34,020 nucleotides of DNA. Origin: MED-G116 sp038107835 (GTDB lineage Bacteria; Pseudomonadota; Alphaproteobacteria; Puniceispirillales; Puniceispirillaceae). The first letter of the stretch is position 1; the number at the start of each line of letters is the position of its first letter. The notes beneath the pieces are model-generated. The model did not search any database, was not told the DNA's origin, and worked only from the letters and a program-made list of their open reading frames with translations. The position numbers were made by a program, and so were the translations under genes. Shown here one piece after another: positions 1 to 8,333 of this stretch. The stretch covers positions 1-34,020 of the forward strand of contig JAYNHH010000026.1 in assembly GCA_038107835.1 (NCBI GenBank), written 5' to 3'.

Positions 1-55
1 CGAACCCCCAATTAATCATTACGAATGACCCGTTATACCATTTAACTAAGCGGGC
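1..55 (-). tRNA. tRNA-Thr (anticodon CGT), 3' part cut by window edge
   Basis: Read on the minus strand, the gene starts at 55 with the acceptor strand GCCCGCT. A D-arm (GTTA/TAAC stem), a five-pair anticodon stem (GGTCA/TGATT, two G-T pairs) around loop TTCGTAA, a four-base variable loop and the start of the T-arm (GGGGG then TTCG) follow. The anticodon is CGT, which decodes ACG threonine codons. The last 20 or so bases, including the 3' acceptor strand, lie outside the window, so pairing of the acceptor stem cannot be checked. The gene lies just downstream of hemY on the same strand and has its own promoter candidate. Confidence 0.88.
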
Positions 56-74
56 AAGGCACCGGACCTGGCTG

Positions 75-103
75 GTTATATCCTCTTTCAGCATTGGGTT
101 CAA
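75..103 (-). promoter_or_regulatory. Probable sigma70-type promoter of tRNA-Thr
   Basis: On the minus strand a TTGAAC box (103-98) and a TATAAC box (80-75) are separated by exactly 17 bases. The expected start point is about 10-15 bases before the mature tRNA end at 55. The -35 box overlaps the hemY stop codon (102-100). Seen in the sequence; function is inferred. Confidence 0.6.
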
Positions 104-1506
104 TCATCGGTGGCGGCGCGTTGTGGCAAATTGTCAGCTGCCCTGTCATTAACCGGACCCAGTGGTGTCAGATGGTCTGGCCGCTGCCATTCCAGCGTTG
201 CAAAACCGTCACAGCTCTGGCAGTGGCTGTGCCATTCTGCGCTCATCACATGACACGTCTGACATTGCCAGCCACGCGGCCGCATGGCACCACCAGCGGC
301 ACGCAAAGCCGTCGCTGCGGCACTGCTGTCCCCGCCAATTTCAGCAAGGCGTGCAATGAGCTGCCAGGTCATGACATCGCGCTTTACCTCGACAATGCCA
401 TCGAGAAGCCGGCGGGCTTCTCCTTCCAGACCTGCCGCCAGCGCCGCTTCAGCGGCCAGCGTCTCAGCTTCTGTGGCATGGGCATGGCTGGCGTTGCCCG
501 CAAGTTTGATCAGTTTTGCGACAAACGCCCCCTCATTGACATTCCAGGCCTGTTTCAGCCGATCGCTCAAAAGCGCATGCGGCACCGCGCAAAATCCAGT
601 TTCAAGTGCCTTTGCCGCCTTTCGTCCCTGGCCTGACTGCAAATGATAATCCGCCAGCAGAACCGTCGCTGGCCAGAAGCCGGGATCGGTTGCGAGCGCC
701 AGCCGCAACTGGCGGACAGCTTCCTTTTCAGATATGCGGCCCAGCGTCTGTTCTTCATGATCTCCATCAAAAAATGGCCTTGCCTGAAGATAGGCTAGCG
801 CCACCTTCTGGCGGCGGCGGGCATGCGGCGTGTCATTCTCCAGGTCTGCGTGATCTTTGGCAGCGATCATCACCTCCAAGGCCGGTGCGGCAGCTGACCA
901 ATTGCCACGCGCAGCCTCGAGATGAAGAACCTGGGCAGCAGCCATTGCTGATTTTGGTTTCAGTGAAAGGGCCTGCCGGGCGGCTCTCAGAGCCTCATCC
1001 GGACTGTTCTTCTCATGGGCGAGGCGGGCAAGACCAATATGGCCGAGAAAGGCTGTGTCCTGCGCCTGTGTGAGCGACCGGAAATAGCGCTCAGCGGCAC
1101 GAAGATCACCAGCCAGATGCGCTGCCTGTGCCGAGAGCAGATCCGTCAATTGTGGGGCATCCAGCAAACGCTGGGCCCGCGTTGCCTGCCGCCTTGCCTC
1201 GCCTGCCTCACCTGCAGAGACCGCCATCAGGCCTAGGGTCAACGCCTTGTGTCCGGCGGCGCCACGGCGCTGCTTCATATTGCGTCCAAGCCAGCCAGGC
1301 AAGGTCACCAGACGCCGCCACAGGCGGTCAGCAAAAACCAGCAGGACACACAGCACAACCAACAGAAACACGGCAAGGCTGGTGCGGATTTCGATGCGCC
1401 AATCAAGCCATTCAAGCTGCATCTGGCCAGGCTGACCCATCAGCCAGTTGGCACTTGTCGCCGCCAGAATCAAAAAAACAACAAGCCAGATGAGGCGAAA
1501 CAGCAT
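100..1506 (-). CDS. hemY: HemY-type inner-membrane TPR protein
   Basis: This 468-residue protein matches the HemY family linked to haem synthesis operons; its biochemical role is not firmly known, and it is not a protoporphyrinogen oxidase. Two hydrophobic segments at about residues 4-22 and 42-62 anchor it in the inner membrane. The helical remainder, rich in Ala, Leu and Arg, is typical of TPR repeats. Near the C-terminus (about 415-440) two CxxC pairs (CQTC and CQSC) flanked by Trp look like a rubredoxin-type zinc or iron knuckle, as in LapB/YciM. The start ATG shares its A with the stop of the upstream mitofilin gene (TGATG), so the two are probably translationally coupled. It closes the hemC-hemD-Mic60-hemY set. 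Confidence 0.85.
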   Translation of the reverse strand: MLFRLIWLVVFLILAATSANWLMGQPGQMQLEWLDWRIEIRTSLAVFLLVVLCVLLVFADRLWRRLVTLPGWLGRNMKQRRGAAGHKALTLGLMAVSAGEAGEARRQATRAQRLLDAPQLTDLLSAQAAHLAGDLRAAERYFRSLTQAQDTAFLGHIGLARLAHEKNSPDEALRAARQALSLKPKSAMAAAQVLHLEAARGNWSAAAPALEVMIAAKDHADLENDTPHARRRQKVALAYLQARPFFDGDHEEQTLGRISEKEAVRQLRLALATDPGFWPATVLLADYHLQSGQGRKAAKALETGFCAVPHALLSDRLKQAWNVNEGAFVAKLIKLAGNASHAHATEAETLAAEAALAAGLEGEARRLLDGIVEVKRDVMTWQLIARLAEIGGDSSAAATALRAAGGAMRPRGWQCQTCHVMSAEWHSHCQSCDGFATLEWQRPDHLTPLGPVNDRAADNLPQRAATDD

Positions 1507-2630
1507 CAGCCAACCATCCCGACGATGGCTGCTGCAAGATCAGCCAGCGCCTTATCCAGCGCAAAGCGTGAAAGGGCGCTTTGGTGCCAGATTTCAAGGC
1601 CCTCTACCGCCGGCCCATTCCACCTTCCGGCAATATCGGCCGCCGCCGCAAGATCACGGCGTGACAGGGCAAGGTCGAAGCGGGCAAGCTGACTTCGCGG
1701 ATCATCTCCTGTCATTCTTGTCGAGCGGAGCCGCAGCATTTGGCCGAGGCTGGCCCTCGCCCGATCAAACAGCGATGCATCGTCACCCGCCTCATTCACG
1801 CCAATCGCCATCGCCGCCGCCAGCTCCACACCCTCGGCAAGCAGACTGTCAGCTTGCGGTGGGGAGGCATTGATGGAAGTGATCGCAGCTTTCACCGCAT
1901 GATCCACCCGCGCTGGCACGGCATCAGATTTAGCATAGGAGGACAGCGCGGGTATCCAGCGGGCAAGTGATCGGCCGGCGGCATCATCAGACAGCAGCCC
2001 CATGACGATGAGAACAGCAAGCTGGTCGGGCATCGTCTGATTGGGAGGAAGGTTTTCTGCCAGATCGTCTGTAGAGGCGGTATTGTCCTGAACATCCGCA
2101 TCCGAAACCAGTGGTCTGGCGGCCAGCAAATCGGCAAGCTGCGCCTCAACATCACCGAGACGTGCGGTCATCGCTGACTGCACAGCCGTGAAGTCATCCG
2201 CACTGGCATTCGCGGTTTCACGTATTTTTGCCTCAATCTGATCAGCCTCCTGCCGCAGATTCCTGGCCGTGGTCTCGAGGGTGGCAAGGCGTGTCTCAAC
2301 GCCGCCCAGGCGATCGCCCAGCACGTCATGAAGCCTCACCAGCGCCTCGTCGCGCGCGCTGACGGCCTGCTGGGTGTCGGTGTCAATTTTGTAATGGAGG
2401 AAGGCCACACCTGCCACGGCCAAAATCGACAGGGCAAGCGGCAGCAGTGTCATGACCGAAAAGCCAGCTGGTGATGATGGCCGCGCCTGACCATCCTGCC
2501 CACCTGTTTGGCCCGCCTGATCAACAGGCTCCCTCTCAACCGCGGTTCCCTCGACAATTTCATCAGGTGGCGTCTTTTTGCCACCACGATTCGCCTTCAC
2601 GTCTTCTGCCTGCTTTGATCTAGCCATCAT
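1506..2630 (-). CDS. Mitofilin/Mic60-family membrane protein
   Basis: The 374-residue protein has a charged, Pro/Gly-rich N-terminal tail (1-55), one transmembrane segment (about 58-79), a long Ala/Glu/Arg-rich region predicted to form a coiled coil (about 85-170), and a helical C-terminal domain. That domain contains a stretch around 'ARASLGQMLRLRS' and 'ARFDLALSRRDLAAA' resembling the mitofilin signature. Alphaproteobacterial Mic60 homologues are known to sit beside haem genes and to shape inner-membrane invaginations; the mitochondrial version builds crista junctions. The position between hemD and hemY supports the call strongly, because the sequence itself diverges fast. It overlaps the hemD end by 11 bases; a second ATG at 2627 is an equally good start. 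Confidence 0.75.
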   Translation of the reverse strand: MMARSKQAEDVKANRGGKKTPPDEIVEGTAVEREPVDQAGQTGGQDGQARPSSPAGFSVMTLLPLALSILAVAGVAFLHYKIDTDTQQAVSARDEALVRLHDVLGDRLGGVETRLATLETTARNLRQEADQIEAKIRETANASADDFTAVQSAMTARLGDVEAQLADLLAARPLVSDADVQDNTASTDDLAENLPPNQTMPDQLAVLIVMGLLSDDAAGRSLARWIPALSSYAKSDAVPARVDHAVKAAITSINASPPQADSLLAEGVELAAAMAIGVNEAGDDASLFDRARASLGQMLRLRSTRMTGDDPRSQLARFDLALSRRDLAAAADIAGRWNGPAVEGLEIWHQSALSRFALDKALADLAAAIVGMVG

Positions 2631-3390
2631 CCGTCACCATGCGTGCAGTCCACCCTTCATGCTGACGATGATAGAACAAAGTCGCGATTGCCAAAAGCCG
2701 TGAACGGCGCGGTTTCCGTGCAACGTGAATCTGCCGCCAGCCGGGGCCTGCCGCATCGGCTATTGATTGGCTGCCAACAATCAGCGTGATCTGGGTCCGG
2801 CGCGAGTCCAGACCCTGTTCCTTGAGCAGTTTGCAAAAGAGCTGCACGCTGCGCGACGACATGGCGATGACACCACTCACAGCACCTTCACGAAGCGGGC
2901 GCATCTCATTCGTGGTAAAATTCACCCGCGGCTGAGCGACATAGATGTCGAGCGTCTGGACATCATATCCATGAAGAGTGAGCGCTGATGCCATATCAAA
3001 ACTCTTGTCGACAGCTGCAGGCCAGAGAATGCGCTCCTGACGCACTGGAACATGTTGCAGAATCGCTGGCACAAGCCCGGCACCACCACCCAATCCATTG
3101 AAAATGCTGACAAATCCCGCCTCACGCGCTGCGGCCGACGTCGCCTGACCGACAGCAAAGACCGGGATCCTCCACCAATCAGCAGTGTCCATAGCATCAA
3201 CAAAGGCCGAAACGGCATGGCGGCTGGTGAAAACAACACCTGCTATTTCCCGGGCATTTGGCAGCTGCGGGACCAGTGTCACGATCTCCATCACGGGCAG
3301 GCAGGCCGATGCAACGCCGCGTCTGGAGAGGGTGACGGCATCGCGCCGCGAATCGATGGCTGGACGTATGTTCAGGATCATCTGTGCCAT
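2620..3390 (-). CDS. hemD: Uroporphyrinogen-III synthase
   Basis: HemD closes hydroxymethylbilane into uroporphyrinogen III, inverting ring D; it acts right after HemC. The 256-residue product starts MAQMILNIRPAIDS, close to the family's usual N-terminal '(I/L)(V/T)RP' strand, and has the weakly conserved two-domain Rossmann-like layout with 'VVFTSRHAVSAF' and 'GVIAMSSRSVQLF', the two pseudo-repeated Ser-rich motifs of HemD. I chose the ATG at 3390 because GGTGG lies six bases upstream. The open frame runs back to 3450, but that extra N-terminus does not look like HemD; an ATG at 3381 is also possible. HemD is poorly conserved, so order (hemC upstream, hemY downstream) carries part of the call. 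Confidence 0.82.
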   Translation of the reverse strand: MAQMILNIRPAIDSRRDAVTLSRRGVASACLPVMEIVTLVPQLPNAREIAGVVFTSRHAVSAFVDAMDTADWWRIPVFAVGQATSAAAREAGFVSIFNGLGGGAGLVPAILQHVPVRQERILWPAAVDKSFDMASALTLHGYDVQTLDIYVAQPRVNFTTNEMRPLREGAVSGVIAMSSRSVQLFCKLLKEQGLDSRRTQITLIVGSQSIADAAGPGWRQIHVARKPRRSRLLAIATLFYHRQHEGWTARMVTDDG

Positions 3391-3467
3391 TTTTTGCCAC
3401 CATATCAAACCAGATCGCGTGCGATTTCTGATCACCGTCCGCGAGACCAACGCGACTTGTCCAGCAA

Positions 3468-4403
3468 TCAGACCAGAAATTCCCTGCCTCCAGCATCAGT
3501 GAGCAGGGCCGCGCCAAGCTCCGTACCAAGGCTGGCAGCGTCATCCACCGGTCCCACAATCTGACGGCGATGAGCAGCCTCACCATTGGGGCGCAAAATC
3601 ATCGCATCAAGACGCAGCATACCATCATCACCATAAATGGCACTCGCAGCAATGGGCGTGTGGCAGGAACCGTCAAGATAGGCCAGAACAGCCCGTTCCG
3701 CCGTCACCTCGGCGGCGGCGCGGGAACAGTTCATTCTGGTAAAAGCGGCGCTGACAGATCTGGTCCGCTCATCACAGGGGCTGGCTATCTGCACGGCCAG
3801 CGCTCCCTGCGCCGCCGCCGTTGGCATTACATCACTGGCAAGCGGGCTATAGGGGACATCAAGGCCAAGGCGTCTCAAACCCGCAACAGCAAGAATGATA
3901 GCGTCATAGTCTCCTGCCTCCAGCAACCCGATACGCCGAATGACATTGCCGCGAAGCAGCTTTACCGAGAGATCCGGGCGATGATGCAGCAACAGCGCGC
4001 GGCGGCGGACCGACGACGTGCCGACAATGGCACCTTTCGGCAAATCAGCAAGGCTGGCATAACCGCCAAGAAGCGCATCACGCCGATCCTCACGTGGCAG
4101 AACCGCGGCAATTTCGGTCCCGGGCGCAAAATGCGTCTCCATATCCTTCATCGAATGAATCGCAGCGTCAGACGCACCGGCGAGAATGGCTTTTTCCAGT
4201 TCCTTGATGAACAGCCCTTTGCCCCCGGCATCCGCGAGTGACCGGTCAAGCACCCGATCACCATGTGTGGTGATTGGCTGGATTTCGGTGGCAATGGGCG
4301 CAAGACTTTTCCTGACCAGTTCCGCCTGGCACATCGCCAGCTGCGACGCCCGGCTGGCGAGGCGAAGTGGCGCGTGATTAAAAATATTCAAGCTCTGTGT
4401 CAT
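3468..4403 (-). CDS. hemC: Porphobilinogen deaminase (hydroxymethylbilane synthase)
   Basis: This cytoplasmic enzyme joins four porphobilinogen units into hydroxymethylbilane. At 311 residues it has the family's usual length. Visible motifs are the N-terminal 'RLASRASQLAMCQA', 'GGKGLFIKELEKAIL', 'AAIHSMKDMET', 'VGTSSVRRRALL', 'LRGNV' and the cofactor-attachment loop 'LDGSCHTPIAA', whose Cys carries the dipyrromethane cofactor. In the usual RGNVxTR segment the Thr is replaced by Arg (RGNVIRR), while the flanking cofactor-contacting Arg residues are kept. It is the first gene of the haem block and diverges from tsaD across about 133 bases. A TTGCAA box lies upstream, but no convincing -10 is seen. 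Confidence 0.95.
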   Translation of the reverse strand: MTQSLNIFNHAPLRLASRASQLAMCQAELVRKSLAPIATEIQPITTHGDRVLDRSLADAGGKGLFIKELEKAILAGASDAAIHSMKDMETHFAPGTEIAAVLPREDRRDALLGGYASLADLPKGAIVGTSSVRRRALLLHHRPDLSVKLLRGNVIRRIGLLEAGDYDAIILAVAGLRRLGLDVPYSPLASDVMPTAAAQGALAVQIASPCDERTRSVSAAFTRMNCSRAAAEVTAERAVLAYLDGSCHTPIAASAIYGDDGMLRLDAMILRPNGEAAHRRQIVGPVDDAASLGTELGAALLTDAGGREFLV

Positions 4404-4536
4404 TGCCCCTGTATGTAGAGACCCTGAAGCCTCATTGCAAAATAAAAGCTGCAGAAAATAAATGCGCCCGGCATTCTTACGATTGGGCGCTGGATGGCGT
4501 ATGCTTGCAATCCATGCCGACAGTCACGGACGATAC

Positions 4537-5589
4537 ATGCAAACCAGATTCATCATGCTTGGCATTGAAAGCAGTTGCGACGAAACCGCCGCAGCCATCG
4601 TCTGTGATGACAAGACTATCCTTGCCAACAATGTTGCCTCGCAGATGGACATGCACGCCGAATATGGCGGCGTCGTTCCAGAAGTGGCGGCCCGCGCCCA
4701 TCTTGATGTCATTGATCAGGTCATTAATGGTGCGCTTGCAGATGCCGGGCTGAGCATTGCCGAGATCGACGGTGTCGCCGCAACTGGTGGCCCCGGACTG
4801 ATCGGCGGCGTTTTGGTCGGAACTGTCACAGCCAAGGCAATTGCTGCGGCCCGGAGCATTCCCTATTTTGCCGTCAACCATCTTGAGGGTCACGCGCTGA
4901 GCGGACGCCTGACAGATGAGGTCAGCTTTCCCTATTTGTTGCTGCTGGTTTCAGGTGGACATACACAATTACTTGCCGTGCATGGCCCGGGACAATATGA
5001 ACGCTACGGAACAACCATGGATGACGCCGCTGGCGAGGCCTTTGACAAGGGTGCCAAAATCATGGGGCTTGGCTATCCGGGCGGCCCGGCGATTGAGAGA
5101 TGCGCCAGAGACGGCGACCCAAAGGCCATCCGGCTGCCGCGCCCCCTTCGCGGTGCAGCACATTGCCATTTTTCCTTTTCCGGCTTGAAAACAGCTTTCG
5201 CCCAGCGTCATGCGCAGTTGGAAGGGGTGGACGAGGCCGTGGCCGACCTTGCCGCCAGCCTGCAGGCAGCCATCGCCGATTGCCTTGCCGATCGTACAAA
5301 ACAGGCAATGCAGCAATTCGCAGCCAACCATGGCCCATCGACGCTCGTGATTGCCGGTGGAGTGGCGGCGAATGCGACCATCTTTGCGCAGCTTGAAAAA
5401 GAGGCGCTGAAGGCCGGGTTCAGACTTTCTGTTCCGCCGGGATACTTATGCACTGACAATGCCGCAATGATTGCCTGGGCCGCCCTGGAGAGACGTGAGG
5501 TACCAGACGCACTGGATTTTGCACCATTGCCGCGTTGGCCGCTTGATCCGGACGCCGCACCGCCACCGGGTCAGGGTGTGCGCAGCTGA
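4537..5589 (+). CDS. tsaD: tRNA N6-adenosine threonylcarbamoyltransferase
   Basis: TsaD transfers the threonylcarbamoyl group to A37 of ANN-decoding tRNAs (t6A), working with TsaB and TsaE. The ASKHA-fold motifs are plain: 'LGIESSCDETAAAIV' near the start, 'GPGLIGGVLVG', the metal-binding 'NHLEGHALSG' with both His residues, 'LLVSGGHTQL', 'DDAAGEAFDKGAK' and 'VIAGGVAANA'. The start at 4537 gives 350 residues, the family norm; the open frame extends to 4462, but that segment is not TsaD-like, and an ATG at 4555 sits directly at the conserved motif. It leads a plus-strand run with gpsA and an EVE-domain gene. Confidence 0.96.
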   Translation: MQTRFIMLGIESSCDETAAAIVCDDKTILANNVASQMDMHAEYGGVVPEVAARAHLDVIDQVINGALADAGLSIAEIDGVAATGGPGLIGGVLVGTVTAKAIAAARSIPYFAVNHLEGHALSGRLTDEVSFPYLLLLVSGGHTQLLAVHGPGQYERYGTTMDDAAGEAFDKGAKIMGLGYPGGPAIERCARDGDPKAIRLPRPLRGAAHCHFSFSGLKTAFAQRHAQLEGVDEAVADLAASLQAAIADCLADRTKQAMQQFAANHGPSTLVIAGGVAANATIFAQLEKEALKAGFRLSVPPGYLCTDNAAMIAWAALERREVPDALDFAPLPRWPLDPDAAPPPGQGVRS

Positions 5590-5613
5590 TCGGGCCGGCG
5601 ACGACAGGACAGG

Positions 5614-6594
5614 ATGCAGATGAATTCACAGATTGTCATTGGCGGCGGCAGTTGGGGCATGGGTATTGCCGCTGCGCTGGCGGCCGCCAATCAGGATGTT
5701 GGCCTGCTTGTGCGTAACCCGCAAACCGTGCAGTTGCTGGCCAAGGGTAAATGCCGACAGCTGCCAGACCAGCCCGCTGTTGCGGCACTTGCCGCGACCA
5801 TCGATCCGGCCTGTCTGCGCATGGCGGACTTGATCTATGTTGTCGTGCCAGCAGGTGCCACACATGACACACTCTGCCTCATCAAGGAGATGGCCAATCC
5901 AGAGGCCGGCATAGTCTTCGCCGCAAAAGGGCTTGTCACCGACGCATCGTCTGGTGGCAGGCTTCTGCCGGAGATTGCCGCGGCCGACCTGCCGGATCGC
6001 CAAACTGGAATTCTGTCCGGCCCAAGTTTTGCCGATGAGGTGTTGGCCGGCCTGCCAGCCGCCCTGACCATTGCCGCGCAGACACCCCCCCTTATTGACG
6101 CGGTACAACAGAGCTTTGCTAACAGCAATCTGCGCCTTTATGGCAATGATGATCCGATTGGCGTTGCCGTTGGCGGCACCATGAAAAATGTCATTGCCAT
6201 TGCCGCTGGCTGTGCGATCGGGCTGGGGTTGGGTGACAATGCAAAAGCCGCAATTCTGACCAGGGGCGTCGCCGAGATGGCGCGGTTTGCTGTTGCTGTT
6301 GGCGGACGTCTGGAGAGCGTTTACGGCCTTTCCGGCGTTGGCGATCTGGCGCTGACATGCGCTGGCCCCCATTCCCGCAACATGGCCTATGGCATGGCAA
6401 TCGGTGCAGGGCTGGTACCTGACACGCGTCTGGCTGAGGGACGCCACACGGTTGCCGCACTGGCGCGGCGGGCAGCGACCATGGGGTTGGAGCTGCCGAT
6501 CACCAATGCGGTGGACAGAGTCATTAATCACGGTGATAATTTGCATGACGTTGTAACGGCGCTGCTGGCCCGCCCGACTGGCAGAGAGGGCTGA
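5614..6594 (+). CDS. gpsA: Glycerol-3-phosphate dehydrogenase [NAD(P)+]
   Basis: GpsA reduces dihydroxyacetone phosphate to sn-glycerol 3-phosphate, the backbone of phospholipids. The protein (326 residues) has the N-terminal Rossmann loop 'IVIGGGSWGMGIA', 'GIVFAAKGLV', 'ILSGPSFADEV', 'GGTMKNVIAIAAG' with the catalytic Lys, and 'LSGVGDLALTC', all family hallmarks. The first Gly-rich loop reads GGGSWGM rather than the commoner GAGSWGT. Two starts compete: ATG 5614, and ATG 5620, which has AGG six bases upstream; the second would give the more usual short N-terminus. It follows tsaD by 24 bases, a frequent alphaproteobacterial order. Confidence 0.96.
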   Translation: MQMNSQIVIGGGSWGMGIAAALAAANQDVGLLVRNPQTVQLLAKGKCRQLPDQPAVAALAATIDPACLRMADLIYVVVPAGATHDTLCLIKEMANPEAGIVFAAKGLVTDASSGGRLLPEIAAADLPDRQTGILSGPSFADEVLAGLPAALTIAAQTPPLIDAVQQSFANSNLRLYGNDDPIGVAVGGTMKNVIAIAAGCAIGLGLGDNAKAAILTRGVAEMARFAVAVGGRLESVYGLSGVGDLALTCAGPHSRNMAYGMAIGAGLVPDTRLAEGRHTVAALARRAATMGLELPITNAVDRVINHGDNLHDVVTALLARPTGREG

Positions 6595-6639
6595 GAGAGA
6601 GCGACAAACGGACTATCGCTGGCAGAACAGGAGGTTGAG

Positions 6640-7059
6640 ATGCGCTATTGGCTGTTGAAATCAGAGCCGTCGAGCTGGTCATGGCAGGATCAGCAGGCCC
6701 GCGGCGACGCTGGCGAGGGCTGGGATGGGGTGCGCAACCATCAGGCCTCCAATAACATGAAGGCCATGGAAATCGGTGACCTTGCCTTTTTCTATCATTC
6801 GGTCAATGAAAAGCAGATTGTCGGCATCGTCGAGATTATCGAGCTCTATCACCCTGACCCAACCGACAGGAACGGACGTTTCGGCATGGTAACGGTAAAG
6901 GCGGTCAAAAGCATGGCACAGCCTGTGACCCTGGCCGATATCAGGGCCGATGAACGGTTGCAGGACATGGCACTGGTGCGCCAGGCACGGCTCTCGGTGA
7001 CGCCGGTTTCGCAGTCACAGTGGCAGATCATCCTCGAGAAGGGTGCAACCAGCCTTTAA
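6640..7059 (+). CDS. EVE (PUA-like) domain protein
   Basis: The 139-residue protein is a single EVE domain, like human THYN1 and its bacterial relatives, thought to bind modified bases in DNA or RNA. The conserved start 'YWLLKSEPSSWSW', then 'WDGVRNHQASNNMKAM', 'GDLAFFYHS' and 'IVGIVEI', are all present, including the aromatic and Arg residues that line the pocket. It follows gpsA by 45 bases with a GGAGG Shine-Dalgarno sequence before the ATG. Its stop overlaps the stop of the convergent LAB_N gene in TTAA. The substrate is unknown; no restriction or modification gene is nearby. Confidence 0.9.
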   Translation: MRYWLLKSEPSSWSWQDQQARGDAGEGWDGVRNHQASNNMKAMEIGDLAFFYHSVNEKQIVGIVEIIELYHPDPTDRNGRFGMVTVKAVKSMAQPVTLADIRADERLQDMALVRQARLSVTPVSQSQWQIILEKGATSL

Positions 7060-7457
7060 TCACCTTCACTGGCCGTGACGGCACGTGACCTGCGGACGAA
7101 ATAGAGGTTACGCAGATAGATGAACAGGCCAAGCCCCTGGCCGCTCATGAACACCAGATCCTGTCGCCAGATGGCGTAAAGAAACAGTACAGATCCACCA
7201 CCGATGGAGAAATACCAGAAAGCGATCGGGATCACTGATCTGGCCTGTTTTTCAGACGAAAGCCACTGGATGATGAAGCGCATGGCGAACAGCCCCTGCC
7301 CGGCAAATCCAACGACAATCATGATTTTCTCAGGCTGCTCGACAAGACTTTCTGGAAGAAAGGGCAGAATTGTCGTCAGAACAATGGCCACCAGCGTTGC
7401 CCCTGCTTCAATCTGCTGGGCCAGATACATGACCAATTGACCAAACGCACCACTCAT
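7056..7457 (-). CDS. Small membrane protein with lipid-A-biosynthesis N-terminal (LAB_N) domain
   Basis: This 133-residue protein has three or so membrane segments and the LAB_N signature: 'GFAGQGLFAMRFIIQWLSSE', then 'SVIPIAFWYFSIGGG', 'LYAIWRQDLVFMSGQ' and 'LFIYLRNLYFVRR'. In some bacteria this domain is fused to LpxB; alone it often accompanies GT2 glycosyltransferases. The ATG at 7457 overlaps the GT2 stop (TGATG), so the two are probably coupled and their products may form a complex. A role as membrane partner of the GT2 enzyme, or in moving the lipid-linked sugar, is inference. Its stop overlaps that of the EVE gene. Confidence 0.85.
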   Translation of the reverse strand: MSGAFGQLVMYLAQQIEAGATLVAIVLTTILPFLPESLVEQPEKIMIVVGFAGQGLFAMRFIIQWLSSEKQARSVIPIAFWYFSIGGGSVLFLYAIWRQDLVFMSGQGLGLFIYLRNLYFVRRSRAVTASEGD

Positions 7458-8245
7458 CAACCTGTTTCCCCTGAATCGCGCGATCCAGCGCTGGTCGCAA
7501 CCTCAATAACATCACCCTGGCGCGGCGCCCGGTGCAACAGCCAGATCACCCCAAGAATATCAGATATCCCCACCAACAGGCGGTCAAGAACCCGGTATTT
7601 CGATGTGCCCTGAACACGCGGTCTGTGTGCCACCGAAACACCCGTTACGAAACCGCCATGGCGGCGCACGAGGCTCGGCATGAAGCGATGCATATGGTTG
7701 AAGAACGGCAGCTGCAGAAACAGGTCGCGCTGCAGGATCTTGATACCACAGCCACTGTCTGGATGGGTGTCGCCCAGCAGCGCAGTACGAACCCATCTTG
7801 CCCCCCGCGAAGCCGCAAGCCGCCAGGCGCTGTCCTGGCGCTTTGCCCGGATTCCAGCCGCCATACCCTGCGCCGGACCACCAGCAAGCAACGCCTTTTC
7901 AAGATTGGGCAGATCGGCGGGTACATTCTGCCCATCACCATCCAAAACCGCAATAAGATGACCGCGCGCGCGCAACAGACCAGACCGAATCGCCGCACTT
8001 TGCCCAGCCCGGCGATGGTGCCGCAGAACCCGCAACTGCGAAACCGCCGCCTGCGCGTCTGCCAGTTCGGCGGGGCTGTCATCGTTGCTGGCATCATCGA
8101 TATAGATGATTTCGAAATTTCGACCAGACAACGCCTCACAGATTTCATCGATCAGCGGGCGAATATTGCCAGCTTCGTTCATCACTGGAACCAGAACCGA
8201 TATTTCGGGTGAGTTGGAGCCATTTTTAGCAGAGCGTGTGGGCAT
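7457..8245 (-). CDS. Family-2 glycosyltransferase, polyprenyl-phosphate sugar synthase type
   Basis: The 262-residue protein has a GT-A fold of the DPM1/ArnC kind: 'ISVLVPVMNEAGNI' near the start, 'IIYIDDASNDDS', the metal-binding 'VLDGDGQNVPADLPNL', and a later 'SGCGIKILQRDLF' segment. It has at most one C-terminal hydrophobic stretch (about residues 222-236), unlike ArnC with two, so it is likely held at the membrane by partners. It should charge a polyprenyl phosphate with a sugar from a nucleotide donor at the cytoplasmic face. The ATG at 8245 was preferred over a TTG at 8326, because residues before it are not family-like. It lies between the ArnT-like gene (88-base gap) and LAB_N (overlap). 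Confidence 0.88.
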   Translation of the reverse strand: MPTRSAKNGSNSPEISVLVPVMNEAGNIRPLIDEICEALSGRNFEIIYIDDASNDDSPAELADAQAAVSQLRVLRHHRRAGQSAAIRSGLLRARGHLIAVLDGDGQNVPADLPNLEKALLAGGPAQGMAAGIRAKRQDSAWRLAASRGARWVRTALLGDTHPDSGCGIKILQRDLFLQLPFFNHMHRFMPSLVRRHGGFVTGVSVAHRPRVQGTSKYRVLDRLLVGISDILGVIWLLHRAPRQGDVIEVATSAGSRDSGETG

Positions 8246-8333
8246 GTGGTTTAACTGCCAGCTGACATGTGTGATTGAAAACCTCGAACTGTGACCCTGT
8301 TTAACGGGTGTGGCTGTTGGCGTCAAACACCGC

